64,000 nt of DNA, taken from contig NC_072801.1 in NCBI RefSeq assembly GCF_028583425.1, positions 12,978,001 through 13,042,000 on the forward strand. The letters run 5' to 3'. The notes under the pieces are model-generated. The model ran no database searches, had not been told where the DNA came from, and was given only the letters and a program-made list of their open reading frames with translations. This document shows positions 34,050-44,952 of this stretch, piece by piece (the stretch's first letter is position 1; the number at the start of each line of letters is the position of its first letter). Origin of the DNA: Eublepharis macularius. Its lineage: Eukaryota > Chordata > Lepidosauria > Squamata > Eublepharidae. The translations under genes and the position numbers were made by a program.

Positions 34050-34297
34050 GTGAGTCACTCCTGTGGAGCTGGTAGGTGGCAGTCCATTTTACAATGGAAC
34101 TGACCGGAACATTCACAACACCAGCTGCCATTTTGTATGGCATCTGTACTGAAGAGTTTGTCATTTCAGCGACATGTGCCGCAAAATCATTGGATCAAGT
34201 TCTTCCCACAGTATGCCAGTCTACACATCACAGGTGAGGGAGCACATTATTGAATGCTCTTCTGTATGTGTACCTTGGGGGACACAAGAGAATTTAT

Positions 34298-34915
34298 TTA
34301 TTTTATGTCATTTCTCACAGACTCAAGGCAGATTACATAGTGTGAGATTCAGGGCTTTTTTTCAGCTGGAACGCGGTGGAACAGAGTTCCGGCACCTCTT
34401 GAAAATGGTCACATGGCCGGTGGCCCTGCCCCCTGATCTCCAGACAGAGGGGAGTTTAAATTGCCCTCCGCGCTGGGGGTCACCGGCCATGTGACCATTT
34501 TGCCGAGGGCAATTTAAACTTTTAAAAACTCCCCCCTTGTTCCAGCTGACCCAAAGTAATGTCATTATGCGGTCCTGAGCTCCACCACTGAGTTCCACCA
34601 CCTCTTTTCCCAGAAAAAAAGCCCTAGTGAGATTAATACAATCAGTATCAAGGACCTTTCCCTACAGTGTGAAGGACATTTCCATAAACAATGTCATAGG
34701 ATTTTACAAAGATATAGCATTAGCAAGGATCCAATACAAAGTTGAAGAATTGCTGAAACAGAACATAATCAGTTCTAGGACTGACATAGGAGTACGTATT
34801 CAAAGCAACAGATAATATGCAAGGCAACATAGTGGTGAAGTCTATGGTCCCTAACTCATTGGTGAAGCATCTGAGACCCCCTCCCTACAACCCTCCTATC
34901 TGAGTAAAAAGAATA
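34298..34915 (-). repeat. Left arm of a long inverted repeat
   Basis: TTTATTTTATGTCATTTCTC to GCATCTGAGACCCCCTCCCT. The reverse complement of 35600-35997 aligns along its length (GACATTTCCATAAACAATG, CTAACTCATT). MITE copy 5 is inserted at 34350. The tail CTTGAGTCTCxGTGAGAAAGG with TATAAAT is a common reptile LINE/SINE end (another at 7270-7335). Confidence 0.82.
34350..34626 (+). mobile_element. Palindromic hAT-type MITE, copy 5
   Basis: Perfect 8-bp duplication GTGAGATT at 34342-34349 and 34627-34634. It interrupts the left arm of the long inverted repeat at 34298. Confidence 0.92.
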
Positions 34916-34999
34916 CTCGGAAAAGGTTCAATGTCATATATATATTGAAAAGTATGGGTTAAATTTTTTTCACAGAGTAGTTTAAAGAAACGAACAAGG

Positions 35000-35195
35000 A
35001 AATAGACCTGGGATAGCACCATGGCTTGGAACAGAAGGCCCCAAGTTCAGTCCCTCGGACCACCAATTAAAAGATTTTCAGTGCTACAAAAGACCTGTCT
35101 GCCTGAGGTCCTAGAGAACAGGTGCCCCTCACAGTAGACAGTATTGACCTTGATAGACCAACCATCTGCCTCACTGTAAGGCAGCTTCACCTGTA
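35000..35195 (+). mobile_element. tRNA-derived SINE, third family
   Basis: CAGAAGGCCCCAAGTTCAGT head remnant, TGCCTGAGGTCCTAGAGAAC, ACAGTATTGACCTTGATAG and AAGGCAGCTTCACCTGTA. Lies between the arms of the long inverted repeat. Confidence 0.7.
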
Positions 35196-35594
35196 TGCAA
35201 GCACATTTTCTGCTCTCTGTCTTGGGTAGAAATACATTTTTTGCAAAAGTACAAGTCTGATGATGCAACAATACATGAGGAGTACTGTTTATTTTAAAAT
35301 AAGAAATGCATGTTTTGTATGATTTACGCAACATTTTTATTTTTATCAGAAGATATATGGCTTTTAAGATCACAGCTTTTACAGAAATAATGTAATGAAA
35401 ACTATTATTATTGTGTTTTTCTAATCACTTGATTTTTAAATGGGATTTTCAATCAGTCCATTCCCTACTCCGAGTCCAGAGCTGTTCAGGTTTAAAACAG
35501 ATGGAATAAGTTCATAGGATTAATTTTAAACATTTTTGTTACACTTTTTAGATCTTTTTGTCTCTGTGGGAAGGCCCCTTTCCAATTCAAAAAG

Positions 35595-35997
35595 GCTTTT
35601 TACTCAGCTAGGAGGACAGTATTGTAGGGAGAGGGTCTCAGATGTTTCGCTAATGAGTTAGGGACCTTAGACTTCACTGCCTTGTTGCTTTACATACTAT
35701 CTGTTGCCTTTAGTATGTGCTCCTATGTGCTACCTGTGCTTCAAATATGATCCTACTGGGTAGTTTATGTTGTCTAATGTCAGCCCTACAATTGCTTATG
35801 CCCTGTTTCAGCATTTCTTCAACTCTGTATTGGATTCTTATTAATGCTATGTCTTTGTAAACTTGCGTTTATTTGCCCTATATCATTGTTTATGGAAATG
35901 TCCTTGATATTAACTGTACTATTTCACACTGTGTAATCCACCTTGAGTCTCAGTGAGAAAGGCGGACTATAAATGACATAAATAAATAAAATAAATT
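35595..35997 (+). repeat. Right arm of a long inverted repeat
   Basis: AGGGAGAGGGTCTCAGATG to CACCTTGAGTCTCAGTGAG with an A-rich tail to 36000, inverted relative to the 34298 arm. About 680 bp separate the arms and contain a tRNA-type SINE (35000). Confidence 0.82.
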
Positions 35998-36143
35998 ATT
36001 TTCTTGAAGTTGTAGCTCAGTTCACAGGGAAACTTAACATGCTTGTTCTTGCAGAGGAGTGTCTCTAGGAAGGACACCATGTATCCTGGAACCCATCAAC
36101 ATTTTATCCTTTGCCTCCGTCTTGTTTCCTCCCCTCCCCCCAG

Positions 36144-36182
36144 CATCTTTGCAGCATACAGTATGGACATTGTAACCAGCAC
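36144..36182 (+). pseudogene. CYP3A copy B exon 7, 5' part
   Basis: First 39 nt of exon 7 (FAAYSMDIVTST) after acceptor CCCCAG. It is cut off by the hAT element that starts at 36183. ACCAGCAC at 36175-36182 is the left target duplication. Confidence 0.92.
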
Positions 36183-37870
36183 TAGGGGTGTGCAAGGCCT
36201 GCCTGTTTCAGTAAACCTGATTCGGTTTTAACTGAATCAGGAAACCGTTTCGGTATTCGCGTTTCGGCTTGATTTGGCCATTGTTTTCAATGAGAAAACC
36301 TTCTCACAGCTTTCCGGGAGTCGGGGGGGGGGGGCATTTTCTGTCCGAATCACACCAAACTGGGTGGAGACCTAACGCGTCGATTGGCTTATTGTCCCCG
36401 CAAATGCTCCATACTCCATGAACGCTGGGCTTTCATAGCTTACTTCGTTCTATTGAAAACATTATTTTGATGTTGCCAGAATAAAATCTCGTTGCTGGGG
36501 AAAGCGGTCTGCAGAATTCTATCTTCAGTGGCGCGAAGCGGACCACCCCACATTTTCTGTCTTTTTTAAAAAAAATTTAATCTGATTAATGTAATATCGA
36601 AATTCCACTAAATGTTCTTGCGCAATGATCAAAACTACTTGCACTACCAGAGCTATTATGGGATCCATAGTAATGAATCCTACCAGCCACTATCACCCAC
36701 AAAGAGATCTTTCCTGCGTGCTTCCTTTTTATAGGATTTTTAAGTACCCCACCAGAAATATGAACCAATCACTACGAAAAGCAGCACATGATATATCACT
36801 TTGCTGATGTTTCAGTATATTGCAATTTCGAAATAACGGAATTCTGTTTAAAAAAAATAAAAATAAATTGGGCAGGAAGATTAAGCCCCGCCCACTAAGA
36901 CGTCTTTGCCAACGGCTGTGTGAACAGTAGATCGCGCAAGGAATATGCAGTTTAAGCATGAATGTGAACAGATTCCATAACAGGAATCAATAGAAAGTGG
37001 CAGGCCACAGGACAGGGGAGGTTAGGTTTTGGGGAGGGGGGGTGTGGTATTTGGCAGTTTGGGTGCAGGTGGACTGTGGCTGTGGCCATTGGCAGCCCCA
37101 ATCCCATGTGTTTCTGCGGTGTGGAAGTCTTCCCCACAGTAGAAAGACAAAGAGGTGTGACAGGAGAACCACCTTTGGGGGGGGCATAAAATGGCCCCCC
37201 AAAGTGGGAACAGCTTGGGCCTTGGTAGAGGGTGGGAGGACAGGTAGGAGATGGGCCCCTGAAGGTTGGGGGCATTTTGCATGCAAAATGCCACCCCTAG
37301 CCAGACAAGCCTCTCTTATTTCCCACATAGGGAATAGTGGAGTGGAGGTGGATATGGGCACCTTCTTTGGGAGACCATAAAATGGCTCCCCAAAGTAGAA
37401 TCTGCCTAAAACTTGGTGGAGGGTGGGAGGATAGGTGGGAGCAGGTCCCCTGAAAGTTGGTTGCATTTTGCTTGCAAAATGCCACCCCAAACCACCTAGA
37501 AAAATGACTTGTTTTTCCCCACAGAGAACCATAGAGTGTAGGAGGATGGGGGCACCTTGATTGGGGGGGACATAACATGGCCCCCCAAAGTCCAATCTTT
37601 CTGAAACTTAGGGGCTAGTTAGAGAAGAGTTAGGAGAAGGTCTCCACCAAGTTTGGTGTGATTCGGACAGAAAATCGCCCCCCCCAGACTCCCGGAAAGC
37701 CGGGAGGTTTTCTCATTGAAAACAATGGCCAAATTGTTTCTGTAATCTCTGTTTCGGTATTACTGAAATTTTTCGATATTCAGAAAAAGTTTCAGTAATA
37801 CTGAAAAAAACTGAAACAGCCCTGATTTGGTAACTTTAACCTAATCAGAATACCGAATTGCACACCCCTA
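36183..37870 (+). mobile_element. hAT-type element with long inverted ends, inserted in exon 7 of pseudogene B
   Basis: 1,688 bp. The ends are TAGGGGTGTGCAA and its exact complement. Flanks ACCAGCAC and ACCCGCAC are an 8-bp duplication with one mismatch. An inner inverted block of about 95-100 bp pairs 36275-36372 with 37638-37735 (TCCGAATCACACCAAACT and complement). The middle holds a tandem array at about 37000-37640 with a repeat near 191-195 bp. No transposase is recognised. The reading frames inside are repeat-derived and not credible proteins. Confidence 0.92.
37000..37640. repeat. About 191-bp tandem repeat inside the exon-7 hAT element
   Basis: ATGGCCCCCCAAAGT-type units recur with CATAAA or CATAAC starts at 37185, 37376 and 37571 (spacing 191 and 195 bp). 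Each has a TTTTGCATGCAAAATGCCAC-type motif in the middle. About three imperfect copies. Confidence 0.8.
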
Positions 37871-37878
37871 ACCCGCAC

Positions 37879-37977
37879 CTCCTTCAGAGTCCATGAGCAA
37901 TCCCAATGATCCTTTTGTCATGCAACTCAAGAATTTCCTCAAGTTCAGATTCTTAAATCCACTGATGGTCTTGCTTA
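37879..37977 (+). pseudogene. CYP3A copy B exon 7, 3' part
   Basis: Exon 7 resumes after the right target duplication (ACCCGCAC, 37871-37878) with CTCCTTCAG and runs to donor GTACAT. An 11-nt deletion relative to copy A lies a few bases past the insertion and shifts the frame. SMSNPNDPFVMQLKNFLKF is readable. Confidence 0.92.
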
Positions 37978-38042
37978 GTACATTTGAAAGCACAGGTGTG
38001 TTGTGCATGTCTCACACGCACAACCCAAGCTTTTTAAAAACA

Positions 38043-38203
38043 AGCTGTGGGCTGATTCCGCACACGTTGGATAATGCACTTTCAATGCACTTTATCAATC
38101 GTTTGAGGTGGATTTTTTGTTCCGCACACAAAAAAATCCGTTCCAAATGATCTATAAAGAGGATTGGAAGTGCATTATCCAATGTGTGCGGACTCACTCT
38201 TGG
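38043..38203. mobile_element. Small palindromic MITE in intron 7 of pseudogene B
   Basis: GATTCCGCACACGTTGGATA and complement TATCCAATGTGTGCGGA bound about 160 bp with a second internal pair (GGATTTTTT and AAAAAAATCC). Absent from copy A at this place. Confidence 0.7.
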
Positions 38204-38620
38204 TGAAGATGACACATCCTTTGGCGTATTGTCAGAAGGTCGCTTCTGCATCATTTATTCTGTTGAACATAATGCAGCTTACTTCTGAGCAGATGCAAAT
38301 AGGATTGCTGTATAAGTTACAAGCCTATTTCATATCCTCAAGCACAAAAATATTAAGAAAGTACAAAGAGGGGAGTGTTTTCAGTAGAATGTGTTTGGAC
38401 TGTATATCCTCGATCTATAATTGATTGAAGGATGGATTCAAGACTGCAGCCTTGCTGTATAGGTAATTGATTTGCATCAGCATGCCATCCTTCCAAGGCC
38501 CTCTCTGTTATAAACAGCTGCTTAGGTCTTCCTGACTACATTTTCTTAATGGGTGCAATTTTGCTGTGTCTTTCTGAAAAGCCAATTTAGTGGAGGGTTG
38601 TTGTTGTGTATTTTTTGCAG

Positions 38621-38749
38621 TAATCTTCGCATTTCTCAAGCCAGTGCTGGAGAAACTAAAAATTGGTGTCATTCCCTGCATCCTTTGTAAACTACTTCCT
38701 TGATGTTGTCAACAAAATCAAGAAGGACCCGCAAAAGAATAATTAGAAT
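38621..38749 (+). pseudogene. CYP3A copy B exon 8
   Basis: 129 nt against 128, so one base is inserted. Acceptor TTTGCAG and donor GTGGTT remain. Reads IIFAFLKPVLEKLKIGVIP before the frame is lost. Confidence 0.9.
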
Positions 38750-38871
38750 GTGGTTGGGATTTGGTTCTTAAAAGCTTCTGCATCAATCCATCTGACAGAG
38801 ATGTTTCTTGATTCTTAGATTCATTATTAAATTGGACATTGTTATTTATTTATAGTTACAGCTGTCATCAG

Positions 38872-39269
38872 CAGGGCTTTTTTTCAGCTGGAACGTGGTG
38901 GAACGGAGTTCCGGAACCTCTTGAAAATGGTCACATGGGTGGTGGCCCCGCCCCCTGATCTCCAGACAGAGGGGAGTTGAGATTGCCCTCCATGCCAGCA
39001 GCGTGGAGGGCAATCTAAACTCCCCTCTGTCTGGAGATCAGGGGGCGGGGCCACCACCCATGTGACCATTTGCGCTGAGGGCGATTTAAACTCTTAAAAA
39101 CTCCCCCCTTGTTCCAGCTGACCCAAAGTAACGTCTTTGGCCCTGGGAGCATGTGTGCACTTTGCGCACACACATGTGGTACCAGGGGCGCCACCTCCCA
39201 CCAAGAGTTGCCCCCTGTGCTGGCAACTCACTGAGTTCCACCACCTTTTTTCCCAGAAAAAAAGCCCTG
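38872..39269 (+). mobile_element. Palindromic hAT-type MITE, copy 6
   Basis: Duplication GTCATCAG / GTTATCAG (one mismatch). It sits where exon 9 of pseudogene B should be; the sequence just after it (ATGTGCAGAAATAA) aligns with the start of intron 9 in copy A. Confidence 0.9.
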
Positions 39270-40023
39270 GTTATCAGTATTATGGGGGAACATTAATGGA
39301 ATGTGCAGAAATAAAACTAGAACCGAAGTCTCTGTTGATCTATATTTTTGTAAGGAAGCCATTTCAGAAGTGTGGGGGTGGGGGGGAGATTTAAAATTCT
39401 ACTCATATATATATTCAGGATTAGAATTCTACATTTATATTGATATATAGAATTTTATACCTGGCAATCACTACAGCAGTGTGATCAACATAGTTCAAAG
39501 AATCCATGCTGTTTTACTTGTTTATTTTTCAACCAAAGTGATCGTACATTTTGACATCCTCAGGCCTGTTTAATGGTTTTGCACCCATCTATGCACACTG
39601 TATAGAACCAGGGTATTGATGTGTACCAGGGGAATATTTCAAGTGGACTTGAAGTCTGAGGGTGAGAAGGAAAGTGCCATCACCAGCGTTTCCCAGGATG
39701 CTACCGCTGACTTCTGTGGCTTGTGTGTATGCCCACAGGATACATTATCTCCTTTGCTACTTCTCACAGCTATACACTTCTATAAAAATCAGTGTCTGGT
39801 ATTATATTGGTTGTGTTGCTGGTGTATCTCCTTTTCAACCGGAAATGTGGTCACTGCCACATGATGTTATCGCTAAAGACACTTTAAAGGATTTGTCCAC
39901 ATTGGACATTCCTAAATAATTACACCAAAGCAGAAGCCCCTTAGTGAGTCTGAGTTGTTTATTGTAATATACATCATGTAATGGTTAATTCATTCCCATC
40001 TTTTTTTCCTGGTGCTTCTCAAG

Positions 40024-40189
40024 CTCTGACTGACTTTTGAAAGAGATATTGACACAAGCTGTCACCTTTGTTTTTGCTAGCTAGGAGACCACTGGTTCCT
40101 CCCTCAGCTTCCTAACATGCTGCTTGACTACCCACCCACATGTTCAGCAGAGGCTACAAGAAGAGATCGATGAAGCTCTTCCTGACAAA
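40024..40189 (+). pseudogene. CYP3A copy B exon 10
   Basis: 166 nt against 161. The I-helix motif is broken: the codons for GYE read AGC TAG GAG, giving a stop in the oxygen-binding segment. The five extra bases lie near the 5' end. Donor GTAAGT is intact. Confidence 0.92.
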
Positions 40190-41150
40190 GTAAGTTATGG
40201 TCTCATTGTCTTGTGTTAACTGAGGATAGACCAAATTGTATATACCGGTGGCAAGGAATTTGCGAGAAGGAAAGTCTTGTGTACTTCAATGAGTACACAA
40301 GACTTTTCCCCCTCACAAACTGGTCTGCTTTATCTGGGTGACAGGAAATTGGTTACAGTGGTAGTGCAAGGAAATGATGAACTACTGGATGTTTGCCCCA
40401 AGATCCTGAGAATGTATTAAAAAAACTCAACATGTTTCTAGTCTGTATGTTCATATAAGCAGTAAAAGTTGTGACTAGGATGAGCAGTGTGTCTTATATA
40501 AATCTGAGAGACTCCTATGCAGCCACAGACTTTGGTATAATGCTAAGAAACTTGGCTTTTGTTTGAAAAAGAATCATTTATCAGTGTCCTTGGAGGGCTT
40601 AAATGCTAGCATGTGAATAAAATATAAACATGGGCTGTAGCCATATAGTGAATTTTACTGAGGTTTTTTACCCATATGAGACAGTAATCTGATTTCCTAG
40701 TCACTTGGCAGAATTACAGTAGTGTCGCTTCCCGTGGCTAAGGACGCTGCTGCCACCACCATCGTGAATGGAATTGTTTCAGCATTTGTGAACAATCTGA
40801 AGAAGGCGGAATCCATCCCATGTTGGTTTGGTGAAGAAAATAGTCAGAAGGCAGAGAAGATGGGAAACCAGTGGAATTTATGGAGGTGGGAAACAAAAAC
40901 TACTGCATTCATGTTTAGACATTACTCTTCTAGGAGTTTGGCTTAATACTTTTATTAATTTCAGACAGGAGATGGTTAAATATTCCTATACTTGACGAAT
41001 GAAGCAGTAATATTGGAAGATGGAAAATACAAAGTTATGGAGGGGGTGGGATGCTAGTGATTCTTTAACAAGTCCCACAACCTTGTAATGAGGACTGGAA
41101 GATGGTCCTCCTTCAAATAGAATTAAAATTGGGAATTTCCGGATCCTAAC

Positions 41151-41578
41151 TGTCAGGATCTGTTTGCATAGTACCTGAGAGAAAGTAACCTGAGTAACGC
41201 CATGTCTAATTCTGTAGTTGTTTAGTCTTCCTTTCCCTCTAGGCCCCACCACCTGCAAGGAGCCGATTCCATGGGAGAGGATACTGTCTTATCTATTCTT
41301 CGAGCTGATCCGACCTTGGCCGGCGTTCCCACAGAGAACTTTCATGTTATGTGAACTCTGGGGGGAGGCTGGGCTCTGAGAGTGTGAAGTGTAACAACTT
41401 TCGTTCTGTGTCTCATTCCTAACAATGCTTCGGTCAGCCAGGATCTCAAATCCTGGAATATGGACGTCTGGGCCTGAATGCTGTCTTTCAAAATAAAACC
41501 TTTTGAAATCAAAAGACCTTGTCTTCTTGCAGAAGGGAGTAAGACAGACTCTCATGTCTGGAATGCCATAGTCTGACA
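41151..41578 (+). mobile_element. Solo LTR (fossil)
   Basis: 428 bp, starting TGTCAGGATC and ending GTCTGACA. It is flanked by the perfect 5-bp duplication CTAAC (41146-41150, 41579-41583) and has AATAAAA near 41490 as an LTR polyadenylation signal. No internal region, so it is a recombined solo LTR. A 5-bp duplication fits Ty3/gypsy or some endogenous retrovirus groups. Age moderate to young from the exact flanks. Lies in intron 10 of pseudogene B. Confidence 0.75.
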
Positions 41579-41704
41579 CTAACAGTTTATATTCCATGAT
41601 TCAAGGTCCCTGAAAATGGCATTATGGTTATGGCACCGTCATGAAAGTCTGCATGTTTCGAAATCGCCTCCCCATCAAGTGGGGATGTTTTCTCCCTTTC
41701 ACAG

Positions 41705-41923
41705 ACCACTCCCACCTATGATGCCATCCTTCATATGGTAATGAATGAAACCCTCAGGTTCTACCCCCCCAGGAGGACATAATGAGAGAGCTTGCAAAAG
41801 CACTGTAGAGATTAATGGCGTGACTATCTCAGAAGGAACCATGATTGTATTCCCAGCTTACGTCTTCCACCATGACTCAGAATACTGGCTAGAACTGGAA
41901 GAAGTATTTTGCAAGTTAGAAAG
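41705..41923 (+). pseudogene. CYP3A copy B exon 11
   Basis: Matches copy A exon 11 with a 15-nt in-frame loss (the QYLDM codons) and a one-base gain in the C-run after TACCCC, which moves the rest out of frame. Downstream EINGVTISEGTMIVFPAYVF is still readable. The donor region, GTTTCT, is weak. Confidence 0.9.
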
Positions 41924-43010
41924 GTTTCTTTCTCCCAATAAACTCATGGAAAACAGAAAGAGGAAACAGCAAGTGGTTTTGACTATTACAACACCTTAAT
42001 AATACATTTATCATTGTTTGGCATCTAGTCTCTGTAACAGCATGCAGGGTCTTTTTTATGATCCACATCCATAAACTTTGTATGGAATTTAATTAACTGT
42101 ATTGAAGAGAGTGACACCTAAGCTGGCTTTAGCAATAGCAATATTGGCCTGGTTTTATGGCTAGCTATTAAAAGAAGAGCTATAGGGCAACTGGCACTGA
42201 GACACATGAATCCACAGCAGAAGGGTAAAGATGCATGTAAGGAATTAGATTTAATGATTCCGTTTTTCCAGCTGGAGGGGAAAAAATCCTCCATTTGAAA
42301 GCCATTTGTTTCTTTCTTCAATTGAGAACCTGCAGGCAGAACTGATGAGCCTCTTCCCTTCTGGGTCACAGAAGGATCGAGAGTAATTGGGGACAACCCA
42401 GCAGAAATTTATTTTGCCAGTGCCCTATTTTATATTAATGTGACCTGAGCAAGAACGTAGCTTGTGTCCAGTATTGAAGGCACTTCAAATGGCTCTAAGT
42501 AGGTTTTATTGCTATCCGTCATCACTGTGGCCACAAATGGAATTTCCATGTTCACAGATGGCATATCTTTGAGTGTGAATTTCTTAGGACAAACCACTGA
42601 TGTGTCCCCAGCTACTGAATTTTTCCTCTGAGCTGCCCAGAGACATCTGGTTGGCTGCTGCTACGGAAAGAACAATATAGGACCTTTGGTCAAACTCAGT
42701 AAGGCAATTCAAAGGGCCATTTGAATTTGTCGTTAATAGTTTATCTTATCCCTGCCCATGTCTCAATGTGATAAAATCATCCTGAGCTGTGGTAGTGATT
42801 TCCTATAACTCCCCTTGTAGCTGCATTTTTCCCTGTGAAGAACAAGCCCTTTTCATCTGCCATTAGATCAATAATTTGAGTAATTTGCCACAAATACTGA
42901 TGTTTTCTTTTAGTTACCCGTCCCCTGCACCAAAAGAATGGTGGTTTTTGCCTTGTGTGTTCAGGGATAGAAGATGCATCTGACACCTCTCTCTTGGGAT
43001 TTGGTTTCAG

Positions 43011-43146
43011 GTTCAGTAAAAAGAACAAGGAAGCTGAAGCTGGTCTGAGAAACTGCACTACAATGTTCTTTGCTCTCCTGATTGTGAAAGCGGCTGTGGA
43101 TTTCCTGTTGCAAAAATTTTCTTTCCACACATGCAAGGAAATGCTG
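43011..43146 (+). pseudogene. CYP3A copy B exon 12
   Basis: 136 nt against 163: a 27-nt in-frame deletion removes the residues before the haem cysteine, turning the [10 protein letters not shown] loop into EAGLRNCTT. The donor GTAAGC has become CTAAGT. Confidence 0.92.
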
Positions 43147-43694
43147 CTAAGTAGCAGGGCTTTAGATGCAAGGCAAATTTCTTCACTGCCTCTGTTCCAC
43201 TAGCACCTCCTCGAAAACAATAGTTGTGAGGTAAAAGTGGATTCCTGGTGGCCACAGAAAGCAGAAGACGATATTGACAGTGGGGAGCGGAGAAGCTACA
43301 GGGTGGGAATTAAGTAAGCTGCAGTGCTTTTGACAACTTAAAGAGTATAGGCCTTCTGAGATCTAGTGACTGATTTCTGTGGAATTCAAGAAGACTGATA
43401 ATAAAGACTTTCCTGTGTGTCCCTTGTTAGGTGACTGCAAAGTGCTTAGAAGATTAAGCAATCATAGCAGCAGTATGATGCTGTGCTGACACGTCATGTG
43501 GGAGCAGCTTGCTGGCTCTGTGGCAAAGTGCAGGAGGAATCAAACACATGGGTGTGGAAAGAGTTGCAGATGGCTAAATATGGGCAAGTTCCTGCTTCCA
43601 GTGCTGTGGATATCTCCTGGATCTTTTCTGCTTCCTTCCAGTCACTGACTTAATTTTTTCTTACATTTTCTTATTTCTCCTGTGATTGTCAAAG

Positions 43695-43791
43695 ATTCCC
43701 CTTGGAATTAGACACCAAAGGCTTCATGCAACCCAAAACCCCCATCAAGCTGAAGATGGTCCCCAACCCCCCTGCTGAACCTGATGAATAA
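43695..43791 (+). pseudogene. CYP3A copy B exon 13
   Basis: Matches copy A exon 13 with one extra base near the start (CTTGGAATTAGACACC), then KGFMQPKTPIKLKMVPNPPA and a TAA in the equivalent position. An AATAAA overlaps the stop. Confidence 0.92.
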
Positions 43792-44507
43792 AGGAATTGG
43801 CAGAAGCGGAGGTTGCTGCCATCTCCCACTTCCACACCTTTTTTCCTTCACCTGTCCTGGGACTAGAGTAACAGAACTGCGGGGAGGAAGTTGCAGTTTT
43901 TGCATCAAGATCTTACTCTGCTTCTTGTGATAGGTGTTTTCTGTGTATTGGAAAGTGTTAGGTTGTCTTTGGACATCCGTTCAAAAACTTCACCAACATG
44001 AACTCTTTTTTAAAAAATAAGTAAATACATTTTTTGGAAGTTTCCCTCCAAGATTTTTTGATCTGTCTTTTTGGGGGTCGAACACTCCATTCATATCTCC
44101 AAATATTAAAATCTCACCTTTTTGAAAGTCCAATAATACTTGATAAAAGTTTTCCAAAAAATCATTTTTGATATTATTTGGTGCTTATACTGGCACCAGT
44201 ATCCATAGCAGTTCTTCTGGTAGCTTAATCTTCAGAGTAAAATACCTTCGATTATGATCCTTTAATTCTTTGAGAACTTCCAAACTTTGGTTATTAATAT
44301 ATATTGCTATACCTTTTTTCTTTGTTTGTGCAGATGCAATGTAAACCTTGCCCAGTCTTTTACAATTTAATATATACTCTTGATCTTTTTAAATATAAGT
44401 TTCTTGAGCATATATTGGCGTTTAATTTCTTCAATTAATTGAAGATTTTTGATCATTTGAAGGGCAAACTATTCAAATTCACTGAAATTGTTTTAAGACC
44501 ATTCATC

Positions 44508-44540
44508 CCCCCGCCCGCCCCCCCCCCCCGCCCCCTCCTC
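44508..44540. repeat. C-rich tract
   Basis: Runs of C broken by single G, from CCCCCCGCCCGCC to GCCCCCTCC. G-quadruplex-capable on the minus strand and prone to sequencing error. Inside the L1 fragment. Confidence 0.7.
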
Positions 44541-44952
44541 TTCTCTAGGTAAAAGGCCAGCATCTTCCGAACCTGAGCTTTGATCACTGTCCTTCACTGA
44601 CGGCTCTTGTAGAAGTGCTTCAGTTTATTCAACAGTTATTTTTTTCCTGTCCTTTGCCAGAAATATTTCTAAAGCAAAGGGAACTTTCCAGCAATATTTT
44701 ATTTGCTTCTGTTGCAATACTCGCTTCAAATTTCCAAATTCTTTTCTTTATTATGTTTGGTGCTAGATCTTAAAATATTTGTATTTCTTGTCCTTCATTT
44801 TTAGTGGTTTGTTTCTGTCGTAATAAGATTATATCCTCCGGTGGGGGGGAGGTATGAGTAAAAGTAACTAATATGTCCCGTGGTACTTTCTTTTTGATTG
44901 TGTACTTTGAATTTATTCTAAAAATCTGTTCAGTTTCCAGAAAATCACCTTG

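Larger units (their letters stand above)
27437..43791 (+). pseudogene. CYP3A pseudogene, tandem duplicate of copy A (copy B)
   Basis: Exons 2-8 and 10-13 are recognisable in order and in the same orientation as copy A. Introns also align in part, for example 16140-16230 with 42060-42170 and 21370-21440 with 43420-43530, so the copy arose from genomic DNA and not by retrotransposition. Exon 1 is not seen in the 5.6 kb before exon 2, and exon 9 is missing. Damage: donors of exons 2, 3, 4 and 12 no longer GT; a stop in exon 4; frameshifts in exons 5, 6, 7, 8, 10, 11 and 13; haem loop deleted in exon 12; a 1.7-kb hAT inside exon 7. It cannot give a P450. A spliced non-coding transcript is possible but unsupported. 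Confidence 0.95.

Noticed and set aside
36987-37595. 202-aa open frame on the minus strand, proline-rich
   Set aside because: It lies across the tandem array of the hAT element, repeats itself, and resembles no protein family I know.
40722-40946. 74-aa open frame in intron 10 of pseudogene B
   Set aside because: No recognisable motif, no splice context and not present in copy A; left as chance.
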